This document shows, in pieces, positions 44,263 through 54,513 of a DNA stretch of 64,000 nt; position 1 is the stretch's first letter; every line of letters begins with the position of its first letter. The notes below the pieces were generated by a model. The model saw nothing but the letters and a program-made list of their open reading frames with translations. It made no database searches and was not told the DNA's origin. The DNA lies in the NCBI GenBank assembly GCA_003996215.1, contig QJPP01001905.1, positions 1-64,000 of the forward strand, read 5' to 3'. A program made the position numbers and the translations under genes. Source of the stretch: Jaltomata sinuosa. Lineage: Eukaryota; Streptophyta; Magnoliopsida; Solanales; Solanaceae.

Positions 44263-44804
44263 TAAGGGAACTCCATGCAACCTGACTATCTCACAGATAT
44301 AGAGTCCCGCATAGTCCTCCGTTGAATCGGTAGTCTTGACAGTTAAGAAGTGGGTTAACTTGGTCATCATGTCTACAATCACCCAAATAGAATTATGCTG
44401 CCTGTGAGCATGAGGTAAGCCTGTAATAAAGTCCATATTGATGACCTCCCACTTCCAAGTAAGAATGTCCATCTCCTGAGTCATACAACCAAGTCGCTGA
44501 TGTTCTACCTTCACTTGCTGAAAGTTGGGACACTTAGCCAAAATTTAGCAATGTCCCTTTTCATACCATTCCACTAATAAACTTACCGTAGGTCACGGTA
44601 CATCTTGCTGGCACCAGGATGGATGGAATACCTGGAGCTACGAGCCTCTACCGAAATTTTCTGCCTCAAATCACCTACATTAGGAACACATACCCGACCC
44701 TGATAACGAAGTACACTATCTCCACCTTGGGAGAAAACCTCTACTCTCTGCTGCTAGACATCACCCTTCAACTGTAGTAAGATGGGATCACTGTCTTGCT
44801 TTTC
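44263..44804 (-). pseudogene. pol: Y2 integrase, N-terminal part
   Basis: The zinc domain reads EARSSRYSIHPGASKMYRD (first His is Arg) and AKCPNFQQVKVEHQ (last Cys is Phe), so two of four ligands are gone. The core holds WKWEVINMDFITGLPHAHRQ with the first Asp, SIWVIVDMMTKLTHFLTVK and YAGLYICEIVRLHGVPLSI, where S interrupts. There are frame breaks around 44541-44640. Confidence 0.85.
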
Positions 44805-45560
44805 CTATACCTTGGCTACCAATGAAGACTCTGACCCATTCGAAACAATGACACCACCTTCAGATGAAACTGTGAGGCGAACCCCTAACCGAGAAAGCCT
44901 ATGAACATCCTTGGCTAATTCCTTCTTCCCCTTCTCAACCTGTGACACACTACCCATGGACAACCTGCTAAGTGCATCAGCTACTACGTTAGCCTTACCC
45001 AGATGGTAAAGTACACTCATGTCATAGTCCTTGAGGAGCTCTAACCACCTTCTCTGATGAAGATTCAACTCCTTCTTCATGAACACATATTGTAGGCTCT
45101 TATGGTTAGTAAACACATCTATATGGACACCATACAAGTAGTGTCTCCAAATCTTCAAGGCAAAGACCATTGTTGCTAACTCAAGATCATGAGTCGGGTA
45201 GTTCTTCTCATGAGCCATAAGATGTCTGGAGGCTTAAGCAATGACCTTACCATGCTGCATCAGAACACAACCTAGGCCAACTCTAGATGCATCACAATAT
45301 ACTACGAAACCATCTTAACCCTCTGGTAAGTCAAAACTGGGGTTGTGGTCAATCTAGTTTTCAACTCTTGGAAGTTTCTCTCACACTCATCTGACCACTG
45401 AAACTTAACCTTCTTCTAAGTCAACCTAGTTAATGGAGAAGCTATGGACGAAAACCCCTCAACAAATCTCTTGTAGTAACCAGCCAAACCCAAAAAGCTC
45501 CTAATATATGTCAAAGAAGTGAGTCTAAGCCAATTCTTTACATCCTCTATCTTCTGAGAA
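44805..45560 (-). pseudogene. pol: Y2 RNase H
   Basis: A 137-codon open part holds HEKNYPTHDLELATMVFALK, IWRHYLYGVHIDVFTNHKSL (Asp to Asn, codon AAC as in Y1), RRWLELLKDYDMSVLYHLGK, ADALSRLSMGSVSQ and LARLGVRL-like residues. Upstream, connection-domain residues (SFLGLAGYYKRFVEGFSS type) are broken by stops at about 45317, 45418 and 45236. Position and order match Y1. Confidence 0.82.
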
Positions 45561-46339
45561 TCCACTCAAATACCCTTCTTAGACACTATATGACCCAGAA
45601 AGGCGACTGACTGCAACCAAAACTCACACTTACTGAATTTAGAGAATAATTGGCAATCGTTGAGAGTTTGCAACACCACTCTCAAATGACTAGCATGCTC
45701 TTCCTCACTCCGTGAGTAGACTAGAATATCATCTATAAAGATTATATCGAACATGTCCAGATACTGCTTGAACACCCTGTTCATTATGTCCATAAAAACT
45801 ACAGGAGCATTTGTTAATTCAAAAGATATAACCACAAATTCATAGTCACCATACCGAGTTCTGAAGGCTATCTTTGGAATGTCACACTCTCTAACTCTAA
45901 GCTGATGATAACCGGATCTGAGGTCAATTTTAGAGAAGTAGTTGGCACCCTGAAACTGGTCAAACAGGTCATCAATCCTTGGGATGGGATACTTATTATT
46001 GATTGTGACCTTGTTCAACTGAGGGTGGTCTATACATATCCTGAGAGAACTGTCCTTCTTGCACACGAAGAGAATTGGAGAACCCTATGAAGAGATGATA
46101 AGTCTGATGAAACCTTTATCTAGGAGGTCCTTAAGCTATTCTTTTAACTACTTAAGCTTAGCCAGAGCCATTCTATAAGGAGGAATAGATATGGGTTGCG
46201 TATTTGGAAGAAATTCTATCCCAAAGTTGATCTCCCGCTAAGGAGGGACTCCGAGTAGATCTTTAAGAAAAAACTCTAGAAATTCACTGGCTACCAAAAC
46301 TGACTGGAAAGGTGGGGTTTTAGACTCTGAATCCTTACC
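45561..46339 (-). pseudogene. pol: Y2 reverse transcriptase
   Basis: An open frame of 166 codons from 46066: CKKDSSLRICIDHPQLNKVT, INNKYPIPRIDDLFDQFQGA, YFSKIDLRSGYHQLRVRECD, YGDYEFVVISFELTNAPVVF, MFDIIFIDDILVYSRSEEEH with the catalytic Asp pair, and CQLFSKFSKCEFWLQSVAFL, ending HIVSKKGI. Upstream of it, QPISIPPYRMALAKLK and LKDLLDKGFIRL are separated by stops. It is one of the cleanest reverse transcriptases here. Confidence 0.88.
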
Positions 46340-46794
46340 TTGAACTATATGGTAAATGTAACCTTTTAAGATCATCTTCCTAGCTTTGAGGTAAGATATG
46401 AAATGACCTTTTGATGTTGGAGTACTACCCTGCCATTCTAAGACCGGCTTATTTGGAAACTATAATTTCATAACTCTTGTTTTACAGTCGACTGAGGCAT
46501 AATAAGCATGTAGCCAATCCTTGCCAATAATGACATCAAAGTCGGTAATATCTAAATTTACTAAGCTTGTTGAGGTGATTTTATGAAGGACTGAAACTGG
46601 GCAATCTCTATACACCCTCTTAGCTAGGACTGACTCACCAACTGGAGTATAGACTGAGATGGGTTCTAGGAGTTTTTCAGGGCTGACTCCAAATTAACAT
46701 GAAATATAAGGGGTCACAAAGATAGGGAAGCCCCTGGATCTAACAATGTATATGCATCAAGAGAGAAGACTGATAACATACCAGTGACTATATC
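46340..46794 (-). pseudogene. Y2 aspartic protease
   Basis: LLDPGAS (catalytic Asp) is visible at about 46725-46745, followed by a one-base loss and VTPYISC, KLLEPISVYTPVGESVLAKR, VYRDCPVSVLHKITSTSLV, DFDVIIGKDWLHAYYASVDC and PNKPVLEWQG. The DW block has Lys for Met. Frame breaks prevent one continuous open frame. Confidence 0.8.
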
Positions 46795-47977
46795 TAATGA
46801 ACTCTCTTGATCCTAGCGTAAAGACATGGCATAGAGACGGTTCTGACGCTGACCGTCAGCCATGCCAGAAGTTGTACCCTGCTAAGTTGTGCAACCTGCG
46901 GGAGCTGTTGAAGTGGTAGATTGAGATTTGTTACCTCCCTGTCCTTTCTTAGCGAAGAGGCACTCCTTGAAACTATAACCAAGATGACCACACCCAAAAC
47001 TCCCCTCTCTGCTAGCAAAACACTCACCCAAATGGTTCTTACCACACTTTAGGCATGCCAAAAAGGTGCGGTTACCTGAAACACTGGCCTGAGACTTAGA
47101 GCCTGGTGCTCACTTTTTCTGATCTTGTCGAGTCCTGGGAGATGGAGCACTAGCCGATGAAGGTGCTGGGGCTGCCAACCTCTACTAAAACTGTGAGCAA
47201 TTCCCACCGCCCGATCTCTGCAGAGAATATTCATAGTTGCGTTTCCTAGACTTTTTGTTATCCCTAGCCATCTCCTTAAGCTTATCTTTCTCAACCTATT
47301 GAGCATGGGTCATCAGTCTAGAGATATCCATATCCCCCGATAACATAACATTCCTTCACTCTATTTTTACCAAATGAGATACCCCATACAAGAACTTGCC
47401 ATTTATGCCTCGGATGGGCCATTATAGATGGGGCATACTTAGAAAGTTGGGTGAACTTCAACACATATTACAGGACTTACATTGATCCCTACCTCAAATT
47501 CATAAACTCTTAGGCCTTATCCTCCTTAAACTCCCTCAAGAAGAACCTGTACAAAAAATCTCCAGTAAAACACTCCCATGTCACAGGAGTTGCATTCACA
47601 CCCTTGTTATCTTTCCACTAAGTGAACCAACTATGAGCCACATCCTTGAGTTGATAGGATGCTAACTCAACACTATCAGCACCATTCACTTGCATCACCT
47701 CAAGAATCTTCTTGATCTAATCAATGAAATTTTGTGGGTCTTTACCAACCTTTAGCCCTAGAAACTCTTGCTGATTCATGCAAACAAAATCTCGAACCCG
47801 AGCTATAGTTGTTCCACCATTTGGGTTTGCAAGAACTGGGGTCTGCTGATTAGCCTAGTTGGATATACTCTGAGCCAACAACTGGATTGCATTACTGAAC
47901 TCCACATTCGTAACCTCATGGTTCAAGGTTGGAGGATTAGCGTTAGCATTTAGGGCATTAGCTCTACGAGGAGGCAT
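46795..47977 (-). pseudogene. gag: Y2 gag
   Basis: The ATG complementary to 47975-47977 gives MPPRRANALNANANPPTLN and EVTNVEFSNAIQLLAQSISN, then a stop. PNGGTTIARVRDFVCMNQQE, KKILEVMQVNGADSVELASY, QLKDVAHSWFT, CFTGDFLYRFFLREFKEDKA and KFTQLSKYAPSMMAHPR follow in order with interspersed stops. The knuckle region (46980-47060) is split between frames. It includes the stretch that Y1 lacks near 37690. Confidence 0.82.
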
Positions 47978-48174
47978 GATTTGAAACACATAACAAATGG
48001 ATTATAGAGGAGAAACTGAATTAAACTCCATCGCATGATAAAGATAATAAAAGAAGTGAAGTTTTTCTTAAAACACCTTATAGCATCTCCCTCATAAGTG
48101 TGGCACACTTTACACCCATGAAAGAGTCTCTACTTAGTGCGGATTTTAGACACCCTAGGACTCTTGAACCTGAT

Positions 48175-48186
48175 GCTCTGATACGA
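48175..48186 (-). other. Y2 primer binding site (tRNA-iMet, degraded)
   Basis: The minus strand reads TCGTATCAGAGC; the second base differs from TGGTATCAGAGC. It lies four bases inside the 5' LTR. Confidence 0.85.
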
Positions 48187-48190
48187 AGTT

Positions 48191-49707
48191 TGTCACACCC
48201 CCAAGGCTAGCTTGTAGATGTAACACGGGGCCTAGGATCACAAGTGACCCTAAGCTAACCCTCAATCTAACATATCACAAGCATTCCGAAAGAACTCTGA
48301 ACAAGCAGAAGCATAACTTAATAAAGCATATAATCTAAAAAGAATTCAACTGAGAATATCTTATCAAAAAACTGGCAGAAAAGTAGAACACTCCAAATCA
48401 ACTGAGTCTAACACAATGTCTGAAAGCCTCTAATACTGATGAGCTGTTGGGACAAGCCCTCAGCTAACTCTATAATACTGAGAATAGGGACAAACTAACT
48501 AACTCAAAAAGAATGTAAGGATATATCCTCGTTTGATGAGGACTCACCACTGACTGATGTTGAGGTGGCACAGATTTAAACTAATCGCACGACTGATGTT
48601 GAGAACCTAAACCTGCATCATGATAGGATGCAACATATAGAGTATGCATCAATACTTATAATGTACTGAGCATGAGGGATATGCAAAGCAGACTGAATAT
48701 GTAAACATGCTAATATACTGATAAACTAGTATATAGGCCCAAAATATAGACATGCATAAAAGAACTGAAATGCAAGAATAATCTAAAATATACTAAAACT
48801 GAGAATAAATATAAACTGAGGGCCTGAGGTACTGTACTGAAACTGATACTGTGGGAGATTCTATTAACTGACATAAACCATGTGAGCTAAACATGGAGTC
48901 TGATGTATATGCCCCATTAGAAGGACCCAATATACCTTGTCAGGGTATAATGGCATGGCTAATGTGATCACTAGTTTTGAGGCCCAACTGAGGGGATAAA
49001 TAACCTATGTTGGCACGTAGTTTTGGAACTTTAGGGTATGTTGAACCCTAGTCCAACTCGGTGATAAATACTACTCCCAAACTGCACACGGATAGCTCAT
49101 TTAAAACTCAAGATCTGGATTTCTGAGACAAAACTAAACTGGTCTGAAATCACTATTTTACTGAAAAGCTGTAGTAAACTGAAGCTGGTTAATTTCTGCT
49201 CTTTAACTTAACTAGTAGTTTGAGTTTGAATTTTCAAGAAAACTAATTCATTAGGAAATAATACAATTTAAGGTATATTCTTGATTTCCTCAAAACCATG
49301 TAAAAATCCATACAATTCAATAAAATCAACATATACTTCATTAAAATAGGATGAAAATTATGTAATGAACATAAGAATGATTTTCCATAACAATCTGCGT
49401 AAGAGGGTAAGAACCCTAGTTTCTAAAATCAAGAAGATTTACTGAAAAAGTCGGAGGTTTTGGGTATTAGGATGAACCAAACCCTTATTGAATACCCACA
49501 TACCAGTTAAAAGATGATACCTAAATTAGGGACGGTGTTCTGAAGCCTTAGAGGGAAAAACCCTAAGCCATAGAGCGTTCCATCCCTTCTTCTGAACTTG
49601 AATCGATAGAATGAGAGGAAAATAGACTAAATATGATTAAAACCTCTCAAATTATACCCAAAATGACTTAGTTTAGGGTTTAAAAGGAGTGGAGAAAATA
49701 CCGAGAT
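48191..49707 (-). repeat. Y2 5' LTR, truncated at its outer end
   Basis: Plus-strand start TGTCACACCCCC, collinear with the middle LTR to about 39790. The last 450 or so bp are missing. The sequence passes near 49707 straight into X pol. Confidence 0.83.
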
Positions 49708-49843
49708 TCCCCCCATCCGGTCGAGGAGACCACCTAGGAGATCAAGAGAGAGATGTAGGCTCAGTATCCACAGTTGTTTGAGCCTTCAGGTACTCCCTCC
49801 TTCTTGACTTTCAAGGATGACAGTCCTTATTAGTAATGGATGA
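49708..49843 (+). pseudogene. pol: X pol remnant: chromodomain end (right copy)
   Basis: Matches 11835-11953 of the left copy at the DNA level. Residues readable are HPVEETT, a stop, EIKREM, a stop, AQYPQLFEPSGTPSFLTF, and the pre-LTR tract ATTAGTAATGGATGA. Only the last 45 or so codons of pol are present, joined to the truncated Y2 LTR. It shows that the Y array lies within X. Confidence 0.72.
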
Positions 49844-52179
49844 TGTAATAACCCTTTCGATCATTCCCATATTTTTGCTTTCTTTGTCTTGTTAGAGCTT
49901 TCCTATAGTGGGCCCAAGTCCGTTATGACTTACTGAGTCTGGTAGTTCGGTCCTCGGGCCATTCATTAGGTCGTTATGACCATTTCCTTGTTTTAGAGTC
50001 TTAACTTAGGAAATCATTGACTTTAGTGAACATTCTTAGAAAATGTGCTTGGAATTGAATGTTGACAGTTCCCTTAGCTTTGAAGTGTGGACTTTGGTCT
50101 AGTTGGGCCCTTGGTCGGGGGTTAGGAGCTTTTGGTTTGGTTTTATCTCCCTTTCTGTGTTTTCAATCTAGTTGGGCTTGGAAGTTTGACTTTGTTCAAC
50201 ATTCAGAGAAGATGGCCTCGGACAGGAATTTTGTTAGCATTGTTAGCTCTAGAATGTCGACTTTGGGCTAGAGGAACCTTTGGTTTGGGTCTCGAGGCTT
50301 CTGAACTCATTATGGGGTATTGGGTTTCGTTTTAGTTAAAGGTTGGTATTAGGCATGGGCCCACTTTTCATTTAAATGATCTTTGTTGGAAGTTTAATTG
50401 ATTTCTTTGAGTCCGAAATGCCATTTCTGGTTCGGTAAAATTGTTCATTTGTGTGTACGAAGTCCCGGATGAGTTATGTGGTCCCATCTGGTGACTTTTT
50501 GCTTTAAGTTTTCTGCTACTTATCGGTGTTGTAGAGCAGATTGAGCCTATGCAGAGCCGGTAGGTTGATTGTGAGCCTTTGGGCTATTAATTATACTCAA
50601 GCATATCATCACTATCATGCAAAAAGGTTTTCTGCATTTGATTTACTATTATTAGGGCTGCGGGCCTAACTATCACCAGTTTTCTAAACCTTGCATGGCC
50701 TCGAGAGCCCATTTTCAGGTATAAATGGCTTTAAAATGGATTTAAACTGGTTTTATGGATCTTCTTGGAGTAAAAGAGATTTTATGATGAGTTTTCACAC
50801 TGATTCTAGACTCGATTTAGCGGGAGTACTAGACACATTTTACACTGATTTTGAATTGATACTAGACTCGAGTGGGCAGGAGGGCTAGACATGTTTCAAC
50901 TGATTTTGATATGATACTAGGCTCAGTCGGGCCGGAGTGCTATACATGACTTTTCTACTGATTTTAGACCCGAATAGATCTGGGCGCAGTTATTGAGGTA
51001 TTGAGATTTGTATGTGTTCGGGGAGACCTCCATAGACCTTCCCAATCAAGACTAGGAGGTACAGGTCGAGAGTGTCGGAGGAGGGGTATACGAGGTAGTA
51101 GAGGTATACGGGAAAATCCTTCTATGGGTCCTACCTACTGGGCTTACGGGCGCTAGAAGAGGTGCATACGGTACAACCTGGCATATCATACATTGATTGC
51201 ATTCCACCCTTGTTTGCTGGTTGTTGAGTGTATGATCTAGTAGTATGGGATGCCAGAGGGTTGGTTTTCATTTGTATGTGTTCTTCGGGTGTATGGGCGC
51301 CCGTTGGGACTGTAGGTAGATTATCTTACTCGTTCATTTATTGTTCTGGTGAGTTTGATGTTCAGATCATCCTTACCTTGTGAATTATTTTGTTAGTATG
51401 ATTATGTGAAGTTACTTTCCCTTCCCTCCCTTTATTTTGGGTTACCAGTATACCGCAATATTTGTTAAACTTTCTATATATATATTGTTGTTGCAAGGAT
51501 CCAGGTGTCTTTTTACTCCTTCACCTGTGTTCTGTGATATATATCTTCTTTGGCTAGCATAGTATACTTATTTTTCCTTGTCTTCTATTTGTTGCTAGCT
51601 TCCGTGTGTTTTCTCCTGTTTATTTGTATGACTACTTCTTTCTTATCTGCTATTTACTGCTCTTATATCTTATATATGGTTAGTCGGCCTATGATGCCTA
51701 CTGGTACCCATTGCTTGCAATTGGTGCTCATACTATACTTTTGCATCTTCCTGGTGTAGATCCTAGTGTAAGCTATCCCCACTAATCGTGTAGACTCGTG
51801 CAGCTTCTAGGCATCCGAGATGTAGGGTGAGCTCCTGGCGACCAGGGCTTGGCTTTATCTCTTCTTTTCTACTATGTACTCTTTTGCTATTCAGAGACAG
51901 TTGTATATTCTCATTTTGTATCCTCTAGCACTTTGTATACTTAGTAGTGGATTCTATACTATGATACCAAGTCGTGGGATGGTTTAGCTTCCGTATATAT
52001 GTACATATTTCAGGTTGTCTTCTCTTTTTATGTCTTCTTTACATTCTTCTGCTTATTACTCTATCTTGTACGTACTTCTCTTCTTGAGTGACCCATTACT
52101 AATTGTTTCGGGCTACGGAGACTGATTTGCCTACAGGGGTTGTAGGTGTCATAATGACCTGAAAAATTGGGTCATGACA
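49844..52179 (+). repeat. X LTR, right copy (3' end of X)
   Basis: 2336 bp, TGTAATAACCC to GGGTCATGACA, with inverted ends and collinear with 11954-14302, including the short tandem array (50799-50985). Nothing resembling a primer site follows, so it is a terminal 3' LTR. Confidence 0.87.
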
Positions 52180-52517
52180 TGGTAACCTATTCCAACGGTG
52201 CCAGCAAGGAAATGTGTCTCAATGTTGTACTTTGTTCAACATGAGAATTTAGATTAAAGCATGATTTATATTTTATCTTCTGTGAGAATTAAATGTGGAA
52301 AGATAAACCTAGAAATGTGTATGATGGACAAATGAAGGCAACTATTTATCTAAAGGAGTGAAGCTTACATTCATTGAAGAGAAAATTACACAACATGCCA
52401 ATATTTCATGCCTAATTATATTCCATACCAATACTACATTTAAATTACATTTCATACCAATTGGTTTAAAAGTATTGGTATATACATTTGTAGCCTCTTC
52501 TACCCATTACTCCTCAC
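52180..52517. other. Unassigned AT-rich sequence right of X
   Basis: No gene or family recognised. It does not resemble the sequence left of 11576, as expected if the left edge of X was lost. Confidence 0.5.
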
Positions 52518-52567
52518 TCGCCACTCTCCTCTCCCTCTCTCCCAATCTCGCTCTTTGTCTCTCCTCC

Positions 52568-52820
52568 CTCTCTCTCCAATCTCGATCCCTTCTCTCCCTC
52601 TCCCTCTCCCTCTTTCTCTGCTTTCTCCCTCCCTCCATCCATTTCATTCTCTCTTTTTTTCTAAAGGGAATATTTTTACATTTTGTATTCTCGCTCTCTC
52701 TCCAATCTCTCTTCCCTCTCTCCCTCTCCCTCTCCCTCTCCCTCTTTCTTTGTTGACTCTCTCCCTCCATCTATTTCTTTCTCTCTCTTTTTTTCTATAG
52801 GGAACATTTTTTACAATTTG
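52568..52820. repeat. 126-bp tandem duplication in CT-rich tract
   Basis: Units start at 52568 and 52694 with CTCTCTCTCCAATCTC. Both contain a (CCCTCT)n run, then ATTTC...CTCTCTTTTTTTCTA(A/T)AGGGAA and TTTTTAC. Serine/leucine-rich open frames on both strands here are by-products. Confidence 0.8.
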
Positions 52821-53036
52821 TATATTGTATTTGTATATCAATAAAATTAAGTATATTTGATACTTGTATTTTGTATTCATTAATTCACATTGATATAATT
52901 GTATTTGTTGATATGAATTGTATTTTGTATTTGTTAATATGTATAACACAAAGAGGAGAGAAAGAGAAATTACATTCGTTGATACGAATTGTATTTTCTA
53001 TTTGTTGATACAAACTGTATTTGTATTCTTTGATAC

Positions 53037-53265
53037 GATTGACTACAAATTGTATTTCACTTAAGAATTGTATTTGTATTTGTATCTGTTGATATAATTG
53101 AATACAAATTGTATTTCATTGATACAAATTGTATTTGTACTCATTGATATAATTGAGTGTAAACTGTATTTCATTGATACAAATTGTGTTTGTTTTTGTT
53201 GGTATAATTGAATACAAATTGTATTTCATTGATACAAATTGTATTTGTATTCGTTGATACAATTG
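53037..53265. repeat. 55-bp tandem repeat, about 4 copies
   Basis: Exact 55-bp spacing of AATTGA at 53096, 53151, 53206 and 53261, with a degenerate 59-bp unit before. Each unit contains ATACAAATTGTAT words that are self-complementary. Confidence 0.85.
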
Positions 53266-53739
53266 TATTCGAAAGAAGAAAAAGAGAGAGAGAGGGGTGA
53301 AAATACAAAATCCAAAGAGGGGGAGAGACAAAGAGAGAGATAACAATACAAAATACAAAGAGGAAAAGAAAAGTGAAAGAGAAAGGGAGATAGACAGTGA
53401 ATGAGAGAGAGAGAAAAGAGAAAGAGGAAGAGAGAGGCGAGAAATTGTATAATACAACACAAATTGTAGAAATTGAATACACTTTGATACAATAATACAA
53501 CTGAAATTATAGAAATTGAATGAAACAAATACAAAAAATAACTATGGGACATTAATTGAGGTCGTTCATGTTTTAGAAAATAATTACGGCCTCTGTTTAT
53601 TGCCTAGTATACCCAGATTGAGGAGAGAGGTAACAAGAGAAGGAGAGAGAAGGAGAAATACAGAGAGATAGGCGAGAGAGAGAGAAGAGAGAGGAAGAGG
53701 AAGAGAGAGAAAAGGGGCAGAGGGGGAGGAGAGTGGCGA

Positions 53740-54027
53740 CTGATTTTGAAAGAAGTTGGTATAAAAGCTCAATTAGTTTCAGTTGGGCTGGTATTTTAAA
53801 AGGAAATTCTTCATTGAATTGGGACTTCAGCTATTGTAAGAAAAGAAACAATTAACCGAAATTAATATTGATATTGAGTGTTAGTCCATTTAGATACAAA
53901 ATCTCATCATTTTTATGCTACATTATGAAAATATTGTGCACGGATAAGTTGAAAGGAATTATTTGATATGAATGAATTTCTCTTCACTGGTACTTCAAGA
54001 CTCGACAAGTCTACACCTCGACAAATC
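53740..54027. other. Unassigned AT-rich sequence
   Basis: No coding potential seen. The last part (CTCGACAAGTCTACACCTCG) leads into the purine tract described next and may be the 3' interior of a retroelement. Confidence 0.4.
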
Positions 54028-54500
54028 TTAAAATGGGGGTATTTGTAAACGCATAATTTATTATTGAATTGAATTTTTATTTATTTGGGTTGAATAATTA
54101 ATTTGGATGGTACGATTAAATTAGTCCATTTTATTATACTCAAGTCCAAGGTCCATTGTATTTGAGGCTCAAACTCATGTCATGTGTCAAGTGACATGGT
54201 ATCCCTGTCAAATTCAAGACCAACAAAATGATGCCATGTGTTTAAATGATGTGTCAATCTCAGTCAAATTAATGAAACAGTCAAAAGCCGCCAAGCATTC
54301 AAAATGACATGTTTTGACCTATTCAAAGCAGTCTTATCACATAGCATTTGTGATAAGGTTGATGACTTACATTAATCAATCAGAATGATGAAATAGAGTT
54401 TATTTACACTTGGACTGCCTACTCCCTCCAACTATATATAGGAGAGTTATATAACTCTCTGAAGATATTCAGCAAGCATTGGAGAAGCATCGGCATCCAC
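54028..54500 (+). repeat. Possible LTR or promoter region with purine tract and TATA box
   Basis: CTTAAAATGGGGGTATT followed by TGTAAACGC at about 54046 looks like a polypurine tract and LTR start. A TATATATA box lies about 390 bp on. I cannot place the LTR end, and no second LTR or coding body is seen, so a non-LTR promoter region is equally possible. Confidence 0.35.
54433..54440 (+). promoter_or_regulatory. TATA box, followed by an 18-bp perfect palindrome
   Basis: TATATATA at 54433-54440, then GAGAGTTATATAACTCTC at 54442-54459, a perfect palindrome, about 55 bp before the large inverted repeat. Promoter function is inferred from the motif alone. Confidence 0.45.
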
Positions 54501-54513
54501 TATATAGTTATTC

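Larger units (their letters stand above)
38284..49707 (-). mobile_element. Y2: second body of the tandem Y array, with solo LTR S inside
   Basis: Reading leftwards: 5' LTR (truncated, 49707-48191), primer site, gag, protease, reverse transcriptase, RNase H, integrase, S (44257-41348), integrase end, purine tract, shared LTR (40236-38284). It is the same family as Y1 with scattered differences, and likewise full of stops. The outer end of its 5' LTR is lost at the junction with X pol. Confidence 0.85.
52518..53739. repeat. Microsatellite-rich foldback region with matching inverted ends
   Basis: The left end, 19 bases from 52518 (TCGCCACTCTCCTCTCCCT), and the inverse of 53721-53739 agree at 18 of 19 bases. 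The left third is CT-rich on the plus strand and the right third GA-rich (53270-53440, 53616-53739), so the whole can fold on itself. The centre holds a 55-bp tandem repeat. It may be a nonautonomous foldback element or an expanded microsatellite. I saw no target duplication. Confidence 0.5.

Noticed and set aside
52507..52800. Serine/leucine-rich and Arg/Glu-rich open frames of about 80-130 codons on both strands.
   Set aside because: They arise from CT/GA microsatellite sequence, which is open in several frames.
54028..54500. Calling this a pararetrovirus or copia LTR by name.
   Set aside because: Only a purine tract, a TG start and a TATA box are seen. No second LTR, primer site or coding region supports a specific family.
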